Assembly: GCA_018223435.1 (NCBI GenBank)
Contig: JAGTTO010000001.1
Location: forward strand, 310,001-374,000
From: Lachnospiraceae bacterium Marseille-Q4251
GTDB lineage: Bacteria; Bacillota; Clostridia; Lachnospirales; Lachnospiraceae
Direction: 5' to 3'
DNA: 64,000 nt
Shown here: positions 7,857 to 16,578 of the stretch, one piece after another
Position numbering within the stretch: the first letter of the stretch is position 1
How the letters are laid out: each line of letters opens with the position of its first letter
The notes under the pieces: model-generated
What the model saw: the letters and a program-made list of their open reading frames with translations, nothing else
Database searches by the model: none
Told to the model about the DNA's origin: nothing
Position numbers and translations under genes: made by a program

Positions 7857-8963
7857 TTAGGCACATTCTTTATAGATCCTTTTTCCTTCTTCGCGGATAT
7901 TGACTGCTGCATTCACATCCCGATCCATCCGGTTTCCACATTCACAGACATATATTCTATCCGACAATGCCAGTTCCTTTTTCTTATGTCCACATACACT
8001 GCAAATCTTGCTCGATGCAAAATAACGGTCTACCTTTATAAGATGTTTCCCGCGCTCTTCCAGTTTGTATCCCAGCATGGACAGAAACTGCCCATACCCA
8101 TTATCCTGCACGCCTTTCCCAAGATGCAGCCTTCCGGACATTCCCTGCAGGTTCAGATCTTCCACGCATACTGCATCATATCTTTCAGCAAGCTCCCTGC
8201 TTAGCTTATGCTGGAAATCTTTTCTCTGGTTCTTTATCTTTTCATGACATAAGGCTACCTTTTTCTTCTGTTTCTGATAGTTCCGGCTTCCTTTCTCACA
8301 GTGGGAAAACTTTCTCTGTTCCCTTGCAAGTTTTTTCTCTGCTTTTCTGTAAAACATAGGGTACCCGGCTCTTTCTCCTGTAGAAAATACACACATTCCC
8401 TGCATGGCAAAATCGATCCCAAGAAATCTCTCTGCCCGTCTTTTTTCCGCTGTTTGGTTCTCACAGCAGAACAAAAGACTTGCAAAATATTTCCCGGATG
8501 GCTCACGGCTTATCGTTACCGATTTCAGTTTCCACTCTGACGGGATCTGGCGGTGAAGTTTTATTTTTATGGCGGACATCTTTGGGAGCTTCAAATGGGT
8601 ATCCTGCAAAAGGATATTCCCGTTTACTGCATTGGTTGTATAAGAATTTCTTGAATGTTTTCTTGATTTATAGTGGGGAAATCCGCAGGATGGTTCCCGG
8701 AAAAACTTCCGGAACGCACTTTCCAGATGCAGCTGCGCATTCGCCAGGGCAAGGGAGTCCACCTCTTTCAGCCAGGGATATTCCTTCTTATATCCGGCCG
8801 GTGTGTTCCTGAGCATCTTTTTTTCTTTCTGGTAATAGCTGATCTTGTCCGCAAGCATCTGGTTATAGATAAAGCGGCTGCAGCCGATTGTTTTCTCTAT
8901 CTGAACGCTCTGCTCTTTATCTGGATAGATCCTTATTTTTACGGCGCGGTTCATTTTTCTCAC
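7857..8963 (-). CDS. tnpB: TnpB, RuvC-like RNA-guided nuclease of IS605
   Basis: 368 residues, full length for TnpB. RuvC acidic residues are visible: D184 in LGIDFAMQG, E268 in AVCVEDLNLQG, and D347/D349 in NRMDRDVNAAVNI. A zinc ribbon lies between them (CSVCG at 321 and CECG at 340; the second pair is CxC rather than CxxC). The N-terminal helix-turn-helix-like part begins MNRAVKIRIYP. All catalytic residues are present, so it is predicted active as an RNA-guided DNA endonuclease. The true start may be the second Met; the start region overlaps the original tnpA 3' end. Confidence 0.93.
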   Translation of the reverse strand: MRKMNRAVKIRIYPDKEQSVQIEKTIGCSRFIYNQMLADKISYYQKEKKMLRNTPAGYKKEYPWLKEVDSLALANAQLHLESAFRKFFREPSCGFPHYKSRKHSRNSYTTNAVNGNILLQDTHLKLPKMSAIKIKLHRQIPSEWKLKSVTISREPSGKYFASLLFCCENQTAEKRRAERFLGIDFAMQGMCVFSTGERAGYPMFYRKAEKKLAREQRKFSHCEKGSRNYQKQKKKVALCHEKIKNQRKDFQHKLSRELAERYDAVCVEDLNLQGMSGRLHLGKGVQDNGYGQFLSMLGYKLEERGKHLIKVDRYFASSKICSVCGHKKKELALSDRIYVCECGNRMDRDVNAAVNIREEGKRIYKECA

Positions 8964-9295
8964 CCTGGCTTTCTATATACTGCCGTATTGTTTCAATCGG
9001 CGCCCCGCCTGCACGGAGCAGACAGAAGCTTCAGCAGTCTGCTGCTGGCACTTTTACAGGCATTGATGAATTTACGGAGTTCCGTCTTTGGCTGTGCGCG
9101 GAACAGCACATGAACATGGTCTGTATCGTGATTCCATTCTTCCAGTAAGATCCCGTATCCGGGTGCGATATACTCAAAGATCTCTTTTGCTCTTTCGGAT
9201 ATTTTGCCATTCCGTACTTTTCTTCTGTATTTTATAACCATCACTAGGTGATAATATAGTAGAAATACTGAATGGGAATTATGATCTAATTCCAT
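8950..9295 (-). pseudogene. tnpA: TnpA (Y1 HUH transposase) inactivated by an internal deletion
   Basis: The reading frame starts MELDHNSHSVFLLYYHLVMVIKY-like and keeps the HUH motif (DHVHVLF, about residue 63). After ACKSASSRLLK it shifts frame and stops at codon 101. The lost C-terminus is readable in another frame as FCLLRAGGAPIETIRQYIES at about 8955-9017. The usual block of roughly 17-20 residues between these parts is missing, so a deletion of about 55-60 bases both removed sequence and shifted the frame. The catalytic Tyr (in RQYIES) is now out of frame. Confidence 0.85.
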
Positions 9296-9497
9296 TGTGT
9301 TATCACTCTTTTTCTTATATCGACTGACATGTGTTTGCGAACTAATGTTCCTTTTCAGTATACTATATCAGGGAATAGAGAACAAGTGTTTCTTTTGTAC
9401 TATAAGGACTTTTTTGAGCAGATATGCTCAGATGTGCAATTCATCTCACCACCTGAAGAGGTGGGAGAATTCTTGCTACATTTGTTAAATTTGCCCC

Positions 9498-9535
9498 GCT
9501 CTTTGAGAGAAAAAACGCTTTTTTGTCCAAAGAGC
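9498..9535. terminator. long palindrome beside the IS left end
   Basis: GCTCTTTG (9498-9505) and CAAAGAGC (9528-9535) flank an A6-CGC-T6 core. The symmetric A and T runs make it a possible bidirectional terminator or an extruding hairpin. Confidence 0.45.
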
Positions 9536-9566
9536 TAGTGTAATCAGTGCTTCTGGGCGCTATAAT

Positions 9567-9776
9567 TGACTCAAAATAGTCAAAATTGCAGTCATGATTT
9601 TTGGGAGCATAAATGACTTAAAACAGATAAAAGAGTAATTGCGGTCATGGTTTTGGAGGGGTATAGATGACCTAAAATAGAAAAAAGGCAATTGCGGTCA
9701 ATACTCCTGCCAATTTAGCATGACCTAAAACAACTAAAAGGCCGATTACAGTCAATTTTCCTGCCAGACGACCGCA
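9567..9776. repeat. array of four degenerate 53-54 bp direct repeats
   Basis: Each unit begins TGAC(Y)TAAAA and has AATTGCGGTCA or a close variant about 25-30 bases later. TGAC occurs at 9567, 9614, 9668 and 9721; GTCA ends at 9594, 9647, 9700 and 9754, giving periods of 53, 53 and 54. A fifth partial copy (TGAAACAAAAGAA) follows at 9777. Each unit is also an imperfect inverted repeat (TGAC...GTCA). No gene is seen in this 300-base gap. Confidence 0.75.
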
Positions 9777-9802
9777 TGAAACAAAAGAACTGCCAGACGA
9801 AA

Positions 9803-9839
9803 TTTTGCCCCGGGTCCATTTACTGAACCCGGGGCTTTT
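9803..9839. terminator. bidirectional hairpin after the symporter gene
   Basis: GCCCCGGGT (9807-9815) pairs with ACCCGGGGC (9827-9835), flanked by A/T runs on both sides. Confidence 0.65.
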
Positions 9840-9845
9840 GTGCTC

Positions 9846-11210
9846 CTATTTTTTTCTAAACTCCGCCGCTGCTTTCGCCACCACGCCGCTCAGTGCCAGC
9901 AAAGCAATCAGGTTCGGAATAACCATCAGGCCATTGAAGAGGTCGGAAAGATTCCAGACCAGCTCCACCTTCAGAAGAGAACCCAGGAAAACGAAGGCCA
10001 CCACAATGATGGAGAAAGGAAGCACTGCTTTGGCGCCCCAGAGATATTTCACATTCTGGCGGGCGAAGAAGTACCAGCCAATAATCGTGGAAAAGGCGAA
10101 AAACAGGAGGCAGACTGCCACAAATTTGGGGCCGAAGCCTTTAAATCCGGTGGCAAAAGCTGCCTGGGCCACGGGAGTTCCTGTGGTGCCCGCATCGATC
10201 ATCTCATCCAGGACACCGGAAGAAAGAATCACAAGAGCGGTCATGGTAAGTACCACAAAGGTATCGATGAAAACACCGATCATTGCCACTTCACCCTGTT
10301 CCTCGGGGTCTTTTACATCGGCGATGGCATGGGCATGCGGAGTGGAACCCATTCCTGCTTCATTGGAAAAGAGACCGCGTGCCACACCATAACGCATAGC
10401 CATACGGACCGTCATACCGGCTGCGGAACCTGCCAGTGCCCTGGGACAGAACGCTCCCACAAAAATGGAGGCAACCGCAGAAGGAAGATTGCCGATATTC
10501 ATGATCAGTACGATCAATGCTCCGCAAAGATACAAAGCTGCCATGACCGGAACCACTTTTTCTGTAAAGGAAGCGATACGGGAAATACCGCCAAGGAAAA
10601 TGAAGGCTGCCAGCAAAGCCACTACCAGTCCCATCGCCCATCTGGGGATCGCAAAAGCCGTATAGAAGGCATCGCTGATCGAGTTGGACTGTACCATATT
10701 TCCCATGAAGCCAAGAGCAAGAATGACTGCCACTGCAAAGAAAACAGCCAGGAAACGACCAAAGCCGCCTTTAAACACATGTGTGATATAATAGACAGGT
10801 CCGCCCACTACTTCTCCATTCTCATCTCTCTTTTTGGATTTCTGAGCGAGAACGGCTTCACCGTAGATCGTCGCCATTCCAAAAAAGGCAGCCAGCCACA
10901 TCCAGAAGATTGCTCCCGGGCCGCCGGACACCAGGGCCGTCGCACAGCCCGCGATATTTCCGGTTCCCACCTGGGCTGCAATCGCTGTGGCCAGAGCCTG
11001 GAAAGAACTCATACCGTCTTTTCCCGCTTTCTTTCCCTTTAAGGAAAAACCGCCGAACACACGCATCCAGGCCGTCTTAAAACGCCGGACCTGAACGAAC
11101 CGGGTACGGATCGTAAAAAAGATCCCCGTACCCACCAGTAAAAAAAGTAACAGGTAGTTCCAGACCACATCACTGATCTGGACAATGACATTGTTGACTG
11201 CATCCATCAT
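9846..11210 (-). CDS. alanine/glycine:cation symporter (AGCS family)
   Basis: 454 residues from the ATG at 11210, chosen for AAGGAG upstream; the longer open frame is the untranslated riboswitch leader. The protein is strongly hydrophobic with about 10-11 membrane segments. Family landmarks: WNYLLLFLLVGTGIFFTIRT at the N-terminus, SFQALATAIAAQVGTGNIAG, GGPGAIFWMW, NEAGMGSTPHAHA and GWYFFARQN. It imports small neutral amino acids with Na+ or H+. The glycine riboswitch and terminator in its leader point to glycine as a main ligand. Monocistronic, divergent from trp. Confidence 0.93.
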   Translation of the reverse strand: MMDAVNNVIVQISDVVWNYLLLFLLVGTGIFFTIRTRFVQVRRFKTAWMRVFGGFSLKGKKAGKDGMSSFQALATAIAAQVGTGNIAGCATALVSGGPGAIFWMWLAAFFGMATIYGEAVLAQKSKKRDENGEVVGGPVYYITHVFKGGFGRFLAVFFAVAVILALGFMGNMVQSNSISDAFYTAFAIPRWAMGLVVALLAAFIFLGGISRIASFTEKVVPVMAALYLCGALIVLIMNIGNLPSAVASIFVGAFCPRALAGSAAGMTVRMAMRYGVARGLFSNEAGMGSTPHAHAIADVKDPEEQGEVAMIGVFIDTFVVLTMTALVILSSGVLDEMIDAGTTGTPVAQAAFATGFKGFGPKFVAVCLLFFAFSTIIGWYFFARQNVKYLWGAKAVLPFSIIVVAFVFLGSLLKVELVWNLSDLFNGLMVIPNLIALLALSGVVAKAAAEFRKK

Positions 11211-11293
11211 GATTTTATGTCTCCTTTTCCGCCAGACGTTCCCCGTTCTTCCCATGAAAAAAACCATCCTCCCGTCCGGGGAGCATGGTCCTG

Positions 11294-11332
11294 AAAAAAT
11301 AGAAGCCGTACGAACCTGTTTTCGTACTTCTT
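11294..11332 (-). terminator. intrinsic terminator of the glycine riboswitch
   Basis: On the minus strand AGAAGTACGAA pairs with TTCGTACGGCTTCT and is followed by ATTTTTT. It lies between aptamer and gene, so it is probably the expression platform. Confidence 0.75.
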
Positions 11333-11504
11333 CTGACTCTGTCCTTTTGCCTGAGAGATTCTGCACAGCAGCTGTGCATTGCACCTTCGGCACTCATTTT
11401 CTGAGATTCTCCAGAGACCACTCCGCTTTTAGTCTCTGTTCTCCTGAAAGAACGCCTGAGAGTGTTACTCCTTCGGCTGTACGGCTCTGCACATTTCCTA
11501 AAAG
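11333..11504 (-). promoter_or_regulatory. tandem glycine riboswitch
   Basis: Two consecutive aptamers are readable. Aptamer 1 has GCCGAAGGAGTAACACTCTC followed by AGGC and GAACAGAGAC, closed by TTTAG/CTAAA. Aptamer 2 has GTGCCGAAGGTGCAA and ATCTCTCAGGCAAAAGGAC. These are the conserved glycine aptamer cores. The gene behind it is an alanine/glycine symporter. Whether glycine turns expression on or off depends on pairing with the following terminator and cannot be read safely by eye. Confidence 0.92.
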
Positions 11505-11575
11505 CTTCTTCGTCTGTATTCTTATTTTGTGCCCGTGCAGGAAAAACATCCGTCCACACCAGCAACACTTTTTGA

Positions 11576-11604
11576 ATCATACCACGTTCTTGTCTTCCAG
11601 TCAA
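11576..11604 (-). promoter_or_regulatory. promoter of the symporter transcript
   Basis: TTGACT (11599-11604) and TATGAT (11576-11581) on the minus strand with a 17-base spacer, upstream of the glycine riboswitch. Confidence 0.7.
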
Positions 11605-11649
11605 CAGAAAAATACAGAAAATACAATCTCTGTTTTTTTGAAAATATGC

Positions 11650-11678
11650 TTGACAAATCCGATTTACAGGTATAGAAT
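11650..11678 (+). promoter_or_regulatory. promoter of the trp operon
   Basis: TTGACA (11650-11655) and TAGAAT (11673-11678), 17-base spacer, about 40 bases before the T-box leader. Confidence 0.7.
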
Positions 11679-11714
11679 TTGGACAAATCAAATCAGTTGG
11701 TTAGCAATTTAAAC

Positions 11715-11994
11715 CGTTGAAGCGGAGATAAAAACTGTTATGCGCGCCCAGAGAGTCCGGGGAGGTGAGAGCCGGATCGAAATGCAGACTGTTAAATGGA
11801 CCGCCGAGGGCATGGGGAACGGCAAACGCCAAGTATTCCATGACGTGAAGGTATACGTCAGTTACCGGAGATATGCTGGTATCTCACAAAGGGTATGGTC
11901 GAAGAAGATCATAAATCAAGGTGGCACCGCGAGTGGAAAAGAAATGACACCCGTCCTTGGCAGAATCGGATATTCTGTCGGGGACGTTTTTTTA
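11715..11994 (+). promoter_or_regulatory. tRNA-Trp T-box leader with terminator
   Basis: Stem I region starts at AGAGAGTCCGGGGAGGTGAG. The probable specifier codon is TGG at 11797-11799, followed by A as usual. The T-box itself is AAGGTGGCACCGCG (11918-11931); its UGGC can pair with the 3' GCCA of tRNA-Trp. A terminator stem (about 11952-11986) with T7 follows. Uncharged tRNA-Trp is expected to stabilise the antiterminator and switch on trpEGDCFBA. Confidence 0.93.
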
Positions 11995-12058
11995 TACCCA
12001 AATCCCGGCAGATTCCGACACAGCACAAATTTTCAGGCAGAAAAAGGAGGAAAAAGTC

Positions 12059-13546
12059 ATGTTTCCCACACTGGAAGAAATGAAAAAAATAACCGAGACA
12101 ACGGACTGTCGGCGGATTCCCGCCTGCAGGGAGATCTACAGCGATGCCTTCACCCCCATTGAGGTGATGCGGACACTCAAGGCTGCCAGCCGCCACTGTT
12201 ATCTCCTGGAGAGCGCGGAGAACGATCAAAAATGGGGCCGCTACTCTTTCCTGGGCTACGCTCCCACGATGGAGCTGACCTGCATGGACGGGCAGATGAC
12301 GATCCGGCGGGGCGCTGAAGAAGAAGAACAGACGACAGAGACCTTCACGACCGAGCATCCCGGAGACACAATCCGGAAGATCCTCGCTGAATATAAGAGT
12401 CCGAAAATCAAAGGCCTGCCTCCTTTCACGGGCGGCCTGGTGGGATATTTCTCCTATGATTATCTCAAATACGCAGAGCCGACGCTCCGTTTTTCCGAGG
12501 AAGGAAGTTCCGATTTCCGGGACGTAGACCTGATGCTTTTTGACAAGGTCATCGCCTTTGATCACTATCATCAGAAGATCTGCCTCATCACAGGAGTCAG
12601 CACAGACGATCTGGCCGCTTCCTATGAAAAGGCAGAAAAAGAACTGGATGAGATGGAAGCCCTTTTAAAAAGCGGCGCGAAGGCTGTGATCCGTCCTTTG
12701 AAGCTGAAAAGCCCCCTGGCCTTCCGCTATTCCAAGGAAACCTACTGCCAGATGGTGGAAAAGGCAAAGCATTACATCCACGAAGGCGATATTTTCCAGG
12801 TGGTGCTCTCCGATCCCATGAGCGCCCCGGCAGAGGGAAGCCTCTTTGACACCTACCGGGTACTCCGGACCACCAATCCTTCCCCCTATATGTTCTATTT
12901 TTCCAGTGATGACATCGAGGTGGCAGGCGCTTCCCCGGAGACGCTGGCAAACCTGAACGACGGCACACTTCACACCTTCCCCCTGGCCGGCACCCGTCCC
13001 AGAGGAAAAAGTGAGGAGGAAGACCAGAACCTTGAGACCGAGCTTTTAAAAGACGAAAAAGAGCTGGCCGAGCACAACATGCTGGTGGATCTCGGAAGAA
13101 ACGATCTCGGAAGAATCAGCCAGATCGGCTCCGTGGTCGTTGAAGATTACATGTCCGTTCTCCGTTACTCCCACGTCATGCACATCGGCTCCACAGTCCG
13201 CGGCACGATCCGCCCGGACAAGGACGCTGTGGACGCTGTGGATGCCATCCTCCCGGCAGGCACCCTCTCCGGTGCGCCGAAGATCCGGGCCTGCCAGATC
13301 ATCCGGGAACTGGAGGGACAGAAACGGGGCATTTACGGCGGAGCCATCGGATATCTGGATTTCGGCGGAAATCTCGATACCTGTATCGCCATCCGTCTCG
13401 CCTATAAGAAAAACGGCCGCGTGGTCGTCCAGTCCGGCGCCGGCATCGTGGCCGACAGCATTCCTGAAAACGAATTTACCGAGTGCTCCAACAAAGCCCG
13501 GGCTGTGGTAGCTGCACTTCAGACAGCAGAAGGAGGCCTTCGATGA
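12059..13546 (+). CDS. trpE: anthranilate synthase component I
   Basis: 495 residues from the ATG at 12059, which has AGGAGG upstream; the open frame extending to 11957 is leader RNA. The N-terminal regulatory domain contains CYLLESAE, the LLES element that binds tryptophan for feedback inhibition. The chorismate-binding domain shows GTRPRGKSEEED, LVDLGRNDLGRI, HIGSTVRG and PAGTLSGAPKIRA. With TrpG it converts chorismate and glutamine to anthranilate. It overlaps trpG by four bases (ATGA). Confidence 0.97.
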   Translation: MFPTLEEMKKITETTDCRRIPACREIYSDAFTPIEVMRTLKAASRHCYLLESAENDQKWGRYSFLGYAPTMELTCMDGQMTIRRGAEEEEQTTETFTTEHPGDTIRKILAEYKSPKIKGLPPFTGGLVGYFSYDYLKYAEPTLRFSEEGSSDFRDVDLMLFDKVIAFDHYHQKICLITGVSTDDLAASYEKAEKELDEMEALLKSGAKAVIRPLKLKSPLAFRYSKETYCQMVEKAKHYIHEGDIFQVVLSDPMSAPAEGSLFDTYRVLRTTNPSPYMFYFSSDDIEVAGASPETLANLNDGTLHTFPLAGTRPRGKSEEEDQNLETELLKDEKELAEHNMLVDLGRNDLGRISQIGSVVVEDYMSVLRYSHVMHIGSTVRGTIRPDKDAVDAVDAILPAGTLSGAPKIRACQIIRELEGQKRGIYGGAIGYLDFGGNLDTCIAIRLAYKKNGRVVVQSGAGIVADSIPENEFTECSNKARAVVAALQTAEGGLR

Positions 13547-14136
13547 TCTTACTGATTGATAATTACGACAGTTTTTCCTATAACCTTTACCAGCTCATCG
13601 GAAGTATCGACCCGGAGATCCAGGTGGTGCGAAACGATAAAATCACGATCGACGAGATACGCTCCCTGGCTCCCAAAGCGCTGATCCTCTCCCCCGGCCC
13701 CGGAAGACCGGCGGACGCAGGCATCTGCGAGGAAGCCATCCGCGAGCTGAAAGGCGAGATTCCGATTTTCGGCGTCTGTCTGGGCCATCAGGCCATCTGT
13801 GAGGTTTTCGGTGGCACCGTAGGCTATGCGAAAGAGCTCATGCACGGAAAGAGCTCCCTGGTAAAAAAATCCCCGGACAGTCTCCTTTTCCAGAGACTTC
13901 CCGAAAAGTTCCAGGCAGCCAGGTACCATTCACTTTCCGCCGAAGCAGCTACGCTCCCGCCGGATCTCAAGGTCACCGCCATCACCGATGACGGGGAGGT
14001 CATGGCCGTGGAGCACAGCCTTTATCCCGTGTACGGCGTCCAGTTTCATCCCGAATCCGTCATGACACCGGACGGGAAAATCATCCTGGAGAACTTCCTT
14101 GAGGCCGCCGAAACATTTCAATCAAAAAAACACTGA
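13543..14136 (+). CDS. trpG: anthranilate synthase glutamine amidotransferase subunit
   Basis: 197 residues, class I glutamine amidotransferase. The nucleophile is C79 in FGVCLGHQAI, the oxyanion region is ILSPGPGRP, and the His-Glu pair is in VQFHPESVMTPDG. It is not fused to trpD, unlike enterobacteria. The start ATG overlaps the trpE stop and has AGGAGG upstream. It supplies ammonia to TrpE; no second amidotransferase (pabA) is visible nearby, so it may also serve folate synthesis. Confidence 0.95.
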   Translation: MILLIDNYDSFSYNLYQLIGSIDPEIQVVRNDKITIDEIRSLAPKALILSPGPGRPADAGICEEAIRELKGEIPIFGVCLGHQAICEVFGGTVGYAKELMHGKSSLVKKSPDSLLFQRLPEKFQAARYHSLSAEAATLPPDLKVTAITDDGEVMAVEHSLYPVYGVQFHPESVMTPDGKIILENFLEAAETFQSKKH

Positions 14137-14171
14137 CTATCATATAGAACAAACAGAAAGGATGGATCAAA

Positions 14172-15182
14172 ATGATCAAAGAGGCAATCATCAAACTTTC
14201 CAAAAGACAAGATCTGACTTATAAAGAAGCAGAACAGGTTATGAATGAGATCATGGAAAATACCGCCAGCGACGTGCAGAAGGCCGCTTATCTCACGGCT
14301 CTTTCCATGAAGGGCGAGACCATCGACGAGATCACCGCTTCCGCAGCTGCCATGAGAGCCCACGGAGAAAAACTTCTCCACAACATGGACGTTCTGGAGA
14401 TCGTAGGTACCGGCGGCGACGGCTCCAACTCCTTCAATATCTCCACCACTTCTGCTCTCGTCATTGCTTCCGGCGGCGTTCCCGTTGCCAAGCATGGCAA
14501 CCGGGCAGCCTCCTCCAAATCCGGAGCCGCTGACGTTCTCGAAGCCCTCGGCGTAAAGATCGACATTTCCCCGGAGCAGAGCAAACAGCTTCTTACCGAT
14601 ATCAATATCTGTTTCCTTTTCGCCCAGAAATATCATTTTGCCATGAAATATGTAGGTCCGGTGAGAAAAGAACTCGGCATCCGCACAATCTTCAACATCC
14701 TTGGCCCCCTCTCCAACCCGGCAGGCGCTAACATGGAGCTCATGGGTGTCTATGAGGAGGAGCTCGTGGAACCCCTGGCTCAGGTTATGGCAAAGCTCGG
14801 CGTGAAACGCGGCATGGTAGTCTTCGGTCAGGACAGGCTGGACGAGATCTCCATGAGCGCTCCCACCGCTGTCTGCGAGATTCGCGACGGCTGGTTCCAG
14901 TCCTACGAGATCACCCCGGAACAGTTCGGCTACAAGCGCTGCTCCAAGGATGACCTCACCGGCGGCACACCGGAAGAAAACGCAGCCATCACCCGTTCGA
15001 TCTTAAGCGGCGAGGAAAAAGGCCCGAAGCGCCAGGCTGTCTGCCTCAACGCCGGAGCCGCCTTCTACATCACAGGCAAGACCGAGACCATGGCAGACGG
15101 TATCCGTCTCGCAGAGAAGCTCATCGATGAGGGTGCTGCCATGAAAAAGCTTGAAGAATTTGTAAAGGAGAGCAACCGATGA
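14172..15182 (+). CDS. trpD: anthranilate phosphoribosyltransferase
   Basis: 336 residues, normal length. The phosphoribosyl-pyrophosphate site [17 protein letters not shown], then [20 protein letters not shown] and [19 protein letters not shown], are classic TrpD motifs. It transfers phosphoribose to anthranilate. GAAAGGATGG precedes the ATG, 35 bases after trpG, and its stop overlaps the trpC start. Confidence 0.96.
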   Translation: MIKEAIIKLSKRQDLTYKEAEQVMNEIMENTASDVQKAAYLTALSMKGETIDEITASAAAMRAHGEKLLHNMDVLEIVGTGGDGSNSFNISTTSALVIASGGVPVAKHGNRAASSKSGAADVLEALGVKIDISPEQSKQLLTDINICFLFAQKYHFAMKYVGPVRKELGIRTIFNILGPLSNPAGANMELMGVYEEELVEPLAQVMAKLGVKRGMVVFGQDRLDEISMSAPTAVCEIRDGWFQSYEITPEQFGYKRCSKDDLTGGTPEENAAITRSILSGEEKGPKRQAVCLNAGAAFYITGKTETMADGIRLAEKLIDEGAAMKKLEEFVKESNR

Positions 15183-15964
15183 ATATCCTGGAGGAGATCG
15201 CCGCAAAAACCACCGAGCGGATTCGGAAAGAAAAGGAAGCGATTCCTCTTTCCACCCTCCGCTCCGCTGCGGAGAAAAGGCGGGCCGGAGCCCCGGAATT
15301 TCTCTTTGAGAAAGCTTTAAAAAAGCCCGGCGTCTCCTTTATCTGCGAGGTCAAAAAGGCCTCTCCTTCCAAAGGAATCATCGCTGAAGATTTCCCCTAT
15401 CTGGACATTGCGAAAAGCTATGAAGCCGCCGGCGCCGATGCCATCTCCTGCCTCACGGAGCCCTTCTATTTTCTCGGAAGGGACGCTTACCTGGAGGAGA
15501 TCACAGCCAGCGTTTCCATCCCAGTCTTACGGAAGGATTTCACGGTGGATGAATACATGATCTATCAGGCCGCGGCCTACGGCGCTTCCGCCGTGCTTCT
15601 CATCTGCTCCATTCTGGAGGATGAAAAGCTTCTGGCCTACCGCCAGCTGGCTGACGAGCTGAAGCTCTCCGCTCTTGTGGAAGCCCATTCGGAGGAAGAA
15701 ATCTCCCGGGCTGTCAAAGCCGGAGCCCGGATCATCGGCGTCAACAACCGGAACCTCAAGAATTTCCAGGTGGATGTGAGCAACAGCTTAAAGCTCCGCT
15801 CCCTGGCCCCGAAGGACTGCCTTTTCGTCTCCGAAAGCGGCATCAAAACCCGCTCTGACATCGAAAAGCTGGAGGCCAACGGAACCGACGCCGTCCTCAT
15901 CGGAGAGACTCTCATGCGAGCCGCGGACAAAAAAGCCATGCTGGACACGCTGAGAGGATTTTGA
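15179..15964 (+). CDS. trpC: indole-3-glycerol phosphate synthase
   Basis: 261 residues, a TIM barrel. Motifs: [15 protein letters not shown] (catalytic Lys), [31 protein letters not shown] IIGVNNRNL, and [13 protein letters not shown]. It is a separate protein, not fused to TrpF. It overlaps trpD by four bases and is followed by trpF seven bases on. Confidence 0.96.
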   Translation: MNILEEIAAKTTERIRKEKEAIPLSTLRSAAEKRRAGAPEFLFEKALKKPGVSFICEVKKASPSKGIIAEDFPYLDIAKSYEAAGADAISCLTEPFYFLGRDAYLEEITASVSIPVLRKDFTVDEYMIYQAAAYGASAVLLICSILEDEKLLAYRQLADELKLSALVEAHSEEEISRAVKAGARIIGVNNRNLKNFQVDVSNSLKLRSLAPKDCLFVSESGIKTRSDIEKLEANGTDAVLIGETLMRAADKKAMLDTLRGF

Positions 15965-15971
15965 AACGCCT

Positions 15972-16574
15972 ATGACAAAGATTAAAATCTGCGGCCTCAG
16001 AAGGCCTGAGGATATCGCTTACGTCAACGAAGCAAAACCGGATTTCGCCGGTTTCATCATCGACGTGCCAAAGAGCAGGAGAAATGTTCCCCGGGAAAAA
16101 GTCCGGGAGCTTACCGCTCTCCTCTCCCCTGAGATTCTTCCCGTTGGCGTCTTCGTAAACGCCCCCATGGAGACCATTCTTTCGCTGGTAACTGACGGCA
16201 CGCTGAAAGCCGTCCAGCTCCACGGACAGGAGTCCCAAAGCTATCTGGAAGAACTGAAAAAACAGGTTGCCGTTCCTCTGATCCGTGCCTTTTCCATCCG
16301 GTCCCCGGAAGATCTTACAGAAGCTGAAAAAAGCCCCGCGGACTTTGTCCTTCTGGACAACGGGGCCGGTGGCACTGGAGAAACCTTTGACTGGTCTTTG
16401 CTCTCCTCCTTTGACAGGCCATTTTTCCTGGCAGGAGGTTTGAGACTGGAAAACATAACAGAAGCAGTCAGCCGTTTTCACCCCTATGCGCTCGATCTGA
16501 GCAGCGGCGTGGAGACAGACGGCTATAAAGATAAAGAAAAAATAATCGCAGCGGTCGCTGCAGTCAGGAGATAA
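15972..16574 (+). CDS. trpF: phosphoribosylanthranilate isomerase
   Basis: 200 residues, a small TIM barrel of usual size. It opens [17 protein letters not shown] (catalytic Cys in ICGL), continues VQLHGQES, and has the acid residue in [16 protein letters not shown], with FFLAGGL and [13 protein letters not shown] at the C-terminus. It isomerises N-(5-phosphoribosyl)anthranilate. It lies between trpC and trpB, spaced only 4 bases from trpB. Confidence 0.95.
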   Translation: MTKIKICGLRRPEDIAYVNEAKPDFAGFIIDVPKSRRNVPREKVRELTALLSPEILPVGVFVNAPMETILSLVTDGTLKAVQLHGQESQSYLEELKKQVAVPLIRAFSIRSPEDLTEAEKSPADFVLLDNGAGGTGETFDWSLLSSFDRPFFLAGGLRLENITEAVSRFHPYALDLSSGVETDGYKDKEKIIAAVAAVRR

Positions 16575-16578
16575 ACAT

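Larger units (their letters stand above)
7700..9470 (-). mobile_element. IS200/IS605-family element with intact tnpB and broken tnpA
   Basis: Order on the minus strand: left-end hairpin (9445-9467), tnpA remnant, tnpB, then a right-end structured region (7712-7856). There are no terminal inverted repeats, as expected for Y1-HUH elements. The right end contains a stem-loop ACTTCAAAATCGTAAGATTTAAGT (as two complementary arms around 7718-7745) and runs to about 7708. Exact cleavage sites cannot be fixed without an empty-site comparison. Confidence 0.85.

Noticed and set aside
9329..9538. 69-codon plus-strand ORF beside the IS (FFEQICSDVQFISPPEE)
   Set aside because: It runs through the IS left-end hairpin and the 9498-9535 palindrome and has no ribosome site; its protein-like look is probably chance.
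9567..9776. CRISPR array
   Set aside because: Repeats are degenerate over their whole 53-bp length, with no unique spacers and no cas genes.
9840..11042. 400-codon plus-strand ORF opposite the symporter
   Set aside because: Antisense shadow of the AGCS gene; rich in His and Gln with no domain.
11740..12162. 140-codon plus-strand ORF before trpE
   Set aside because: It lies in the T-box leader; the conserved RNA motifs explain the sequence.
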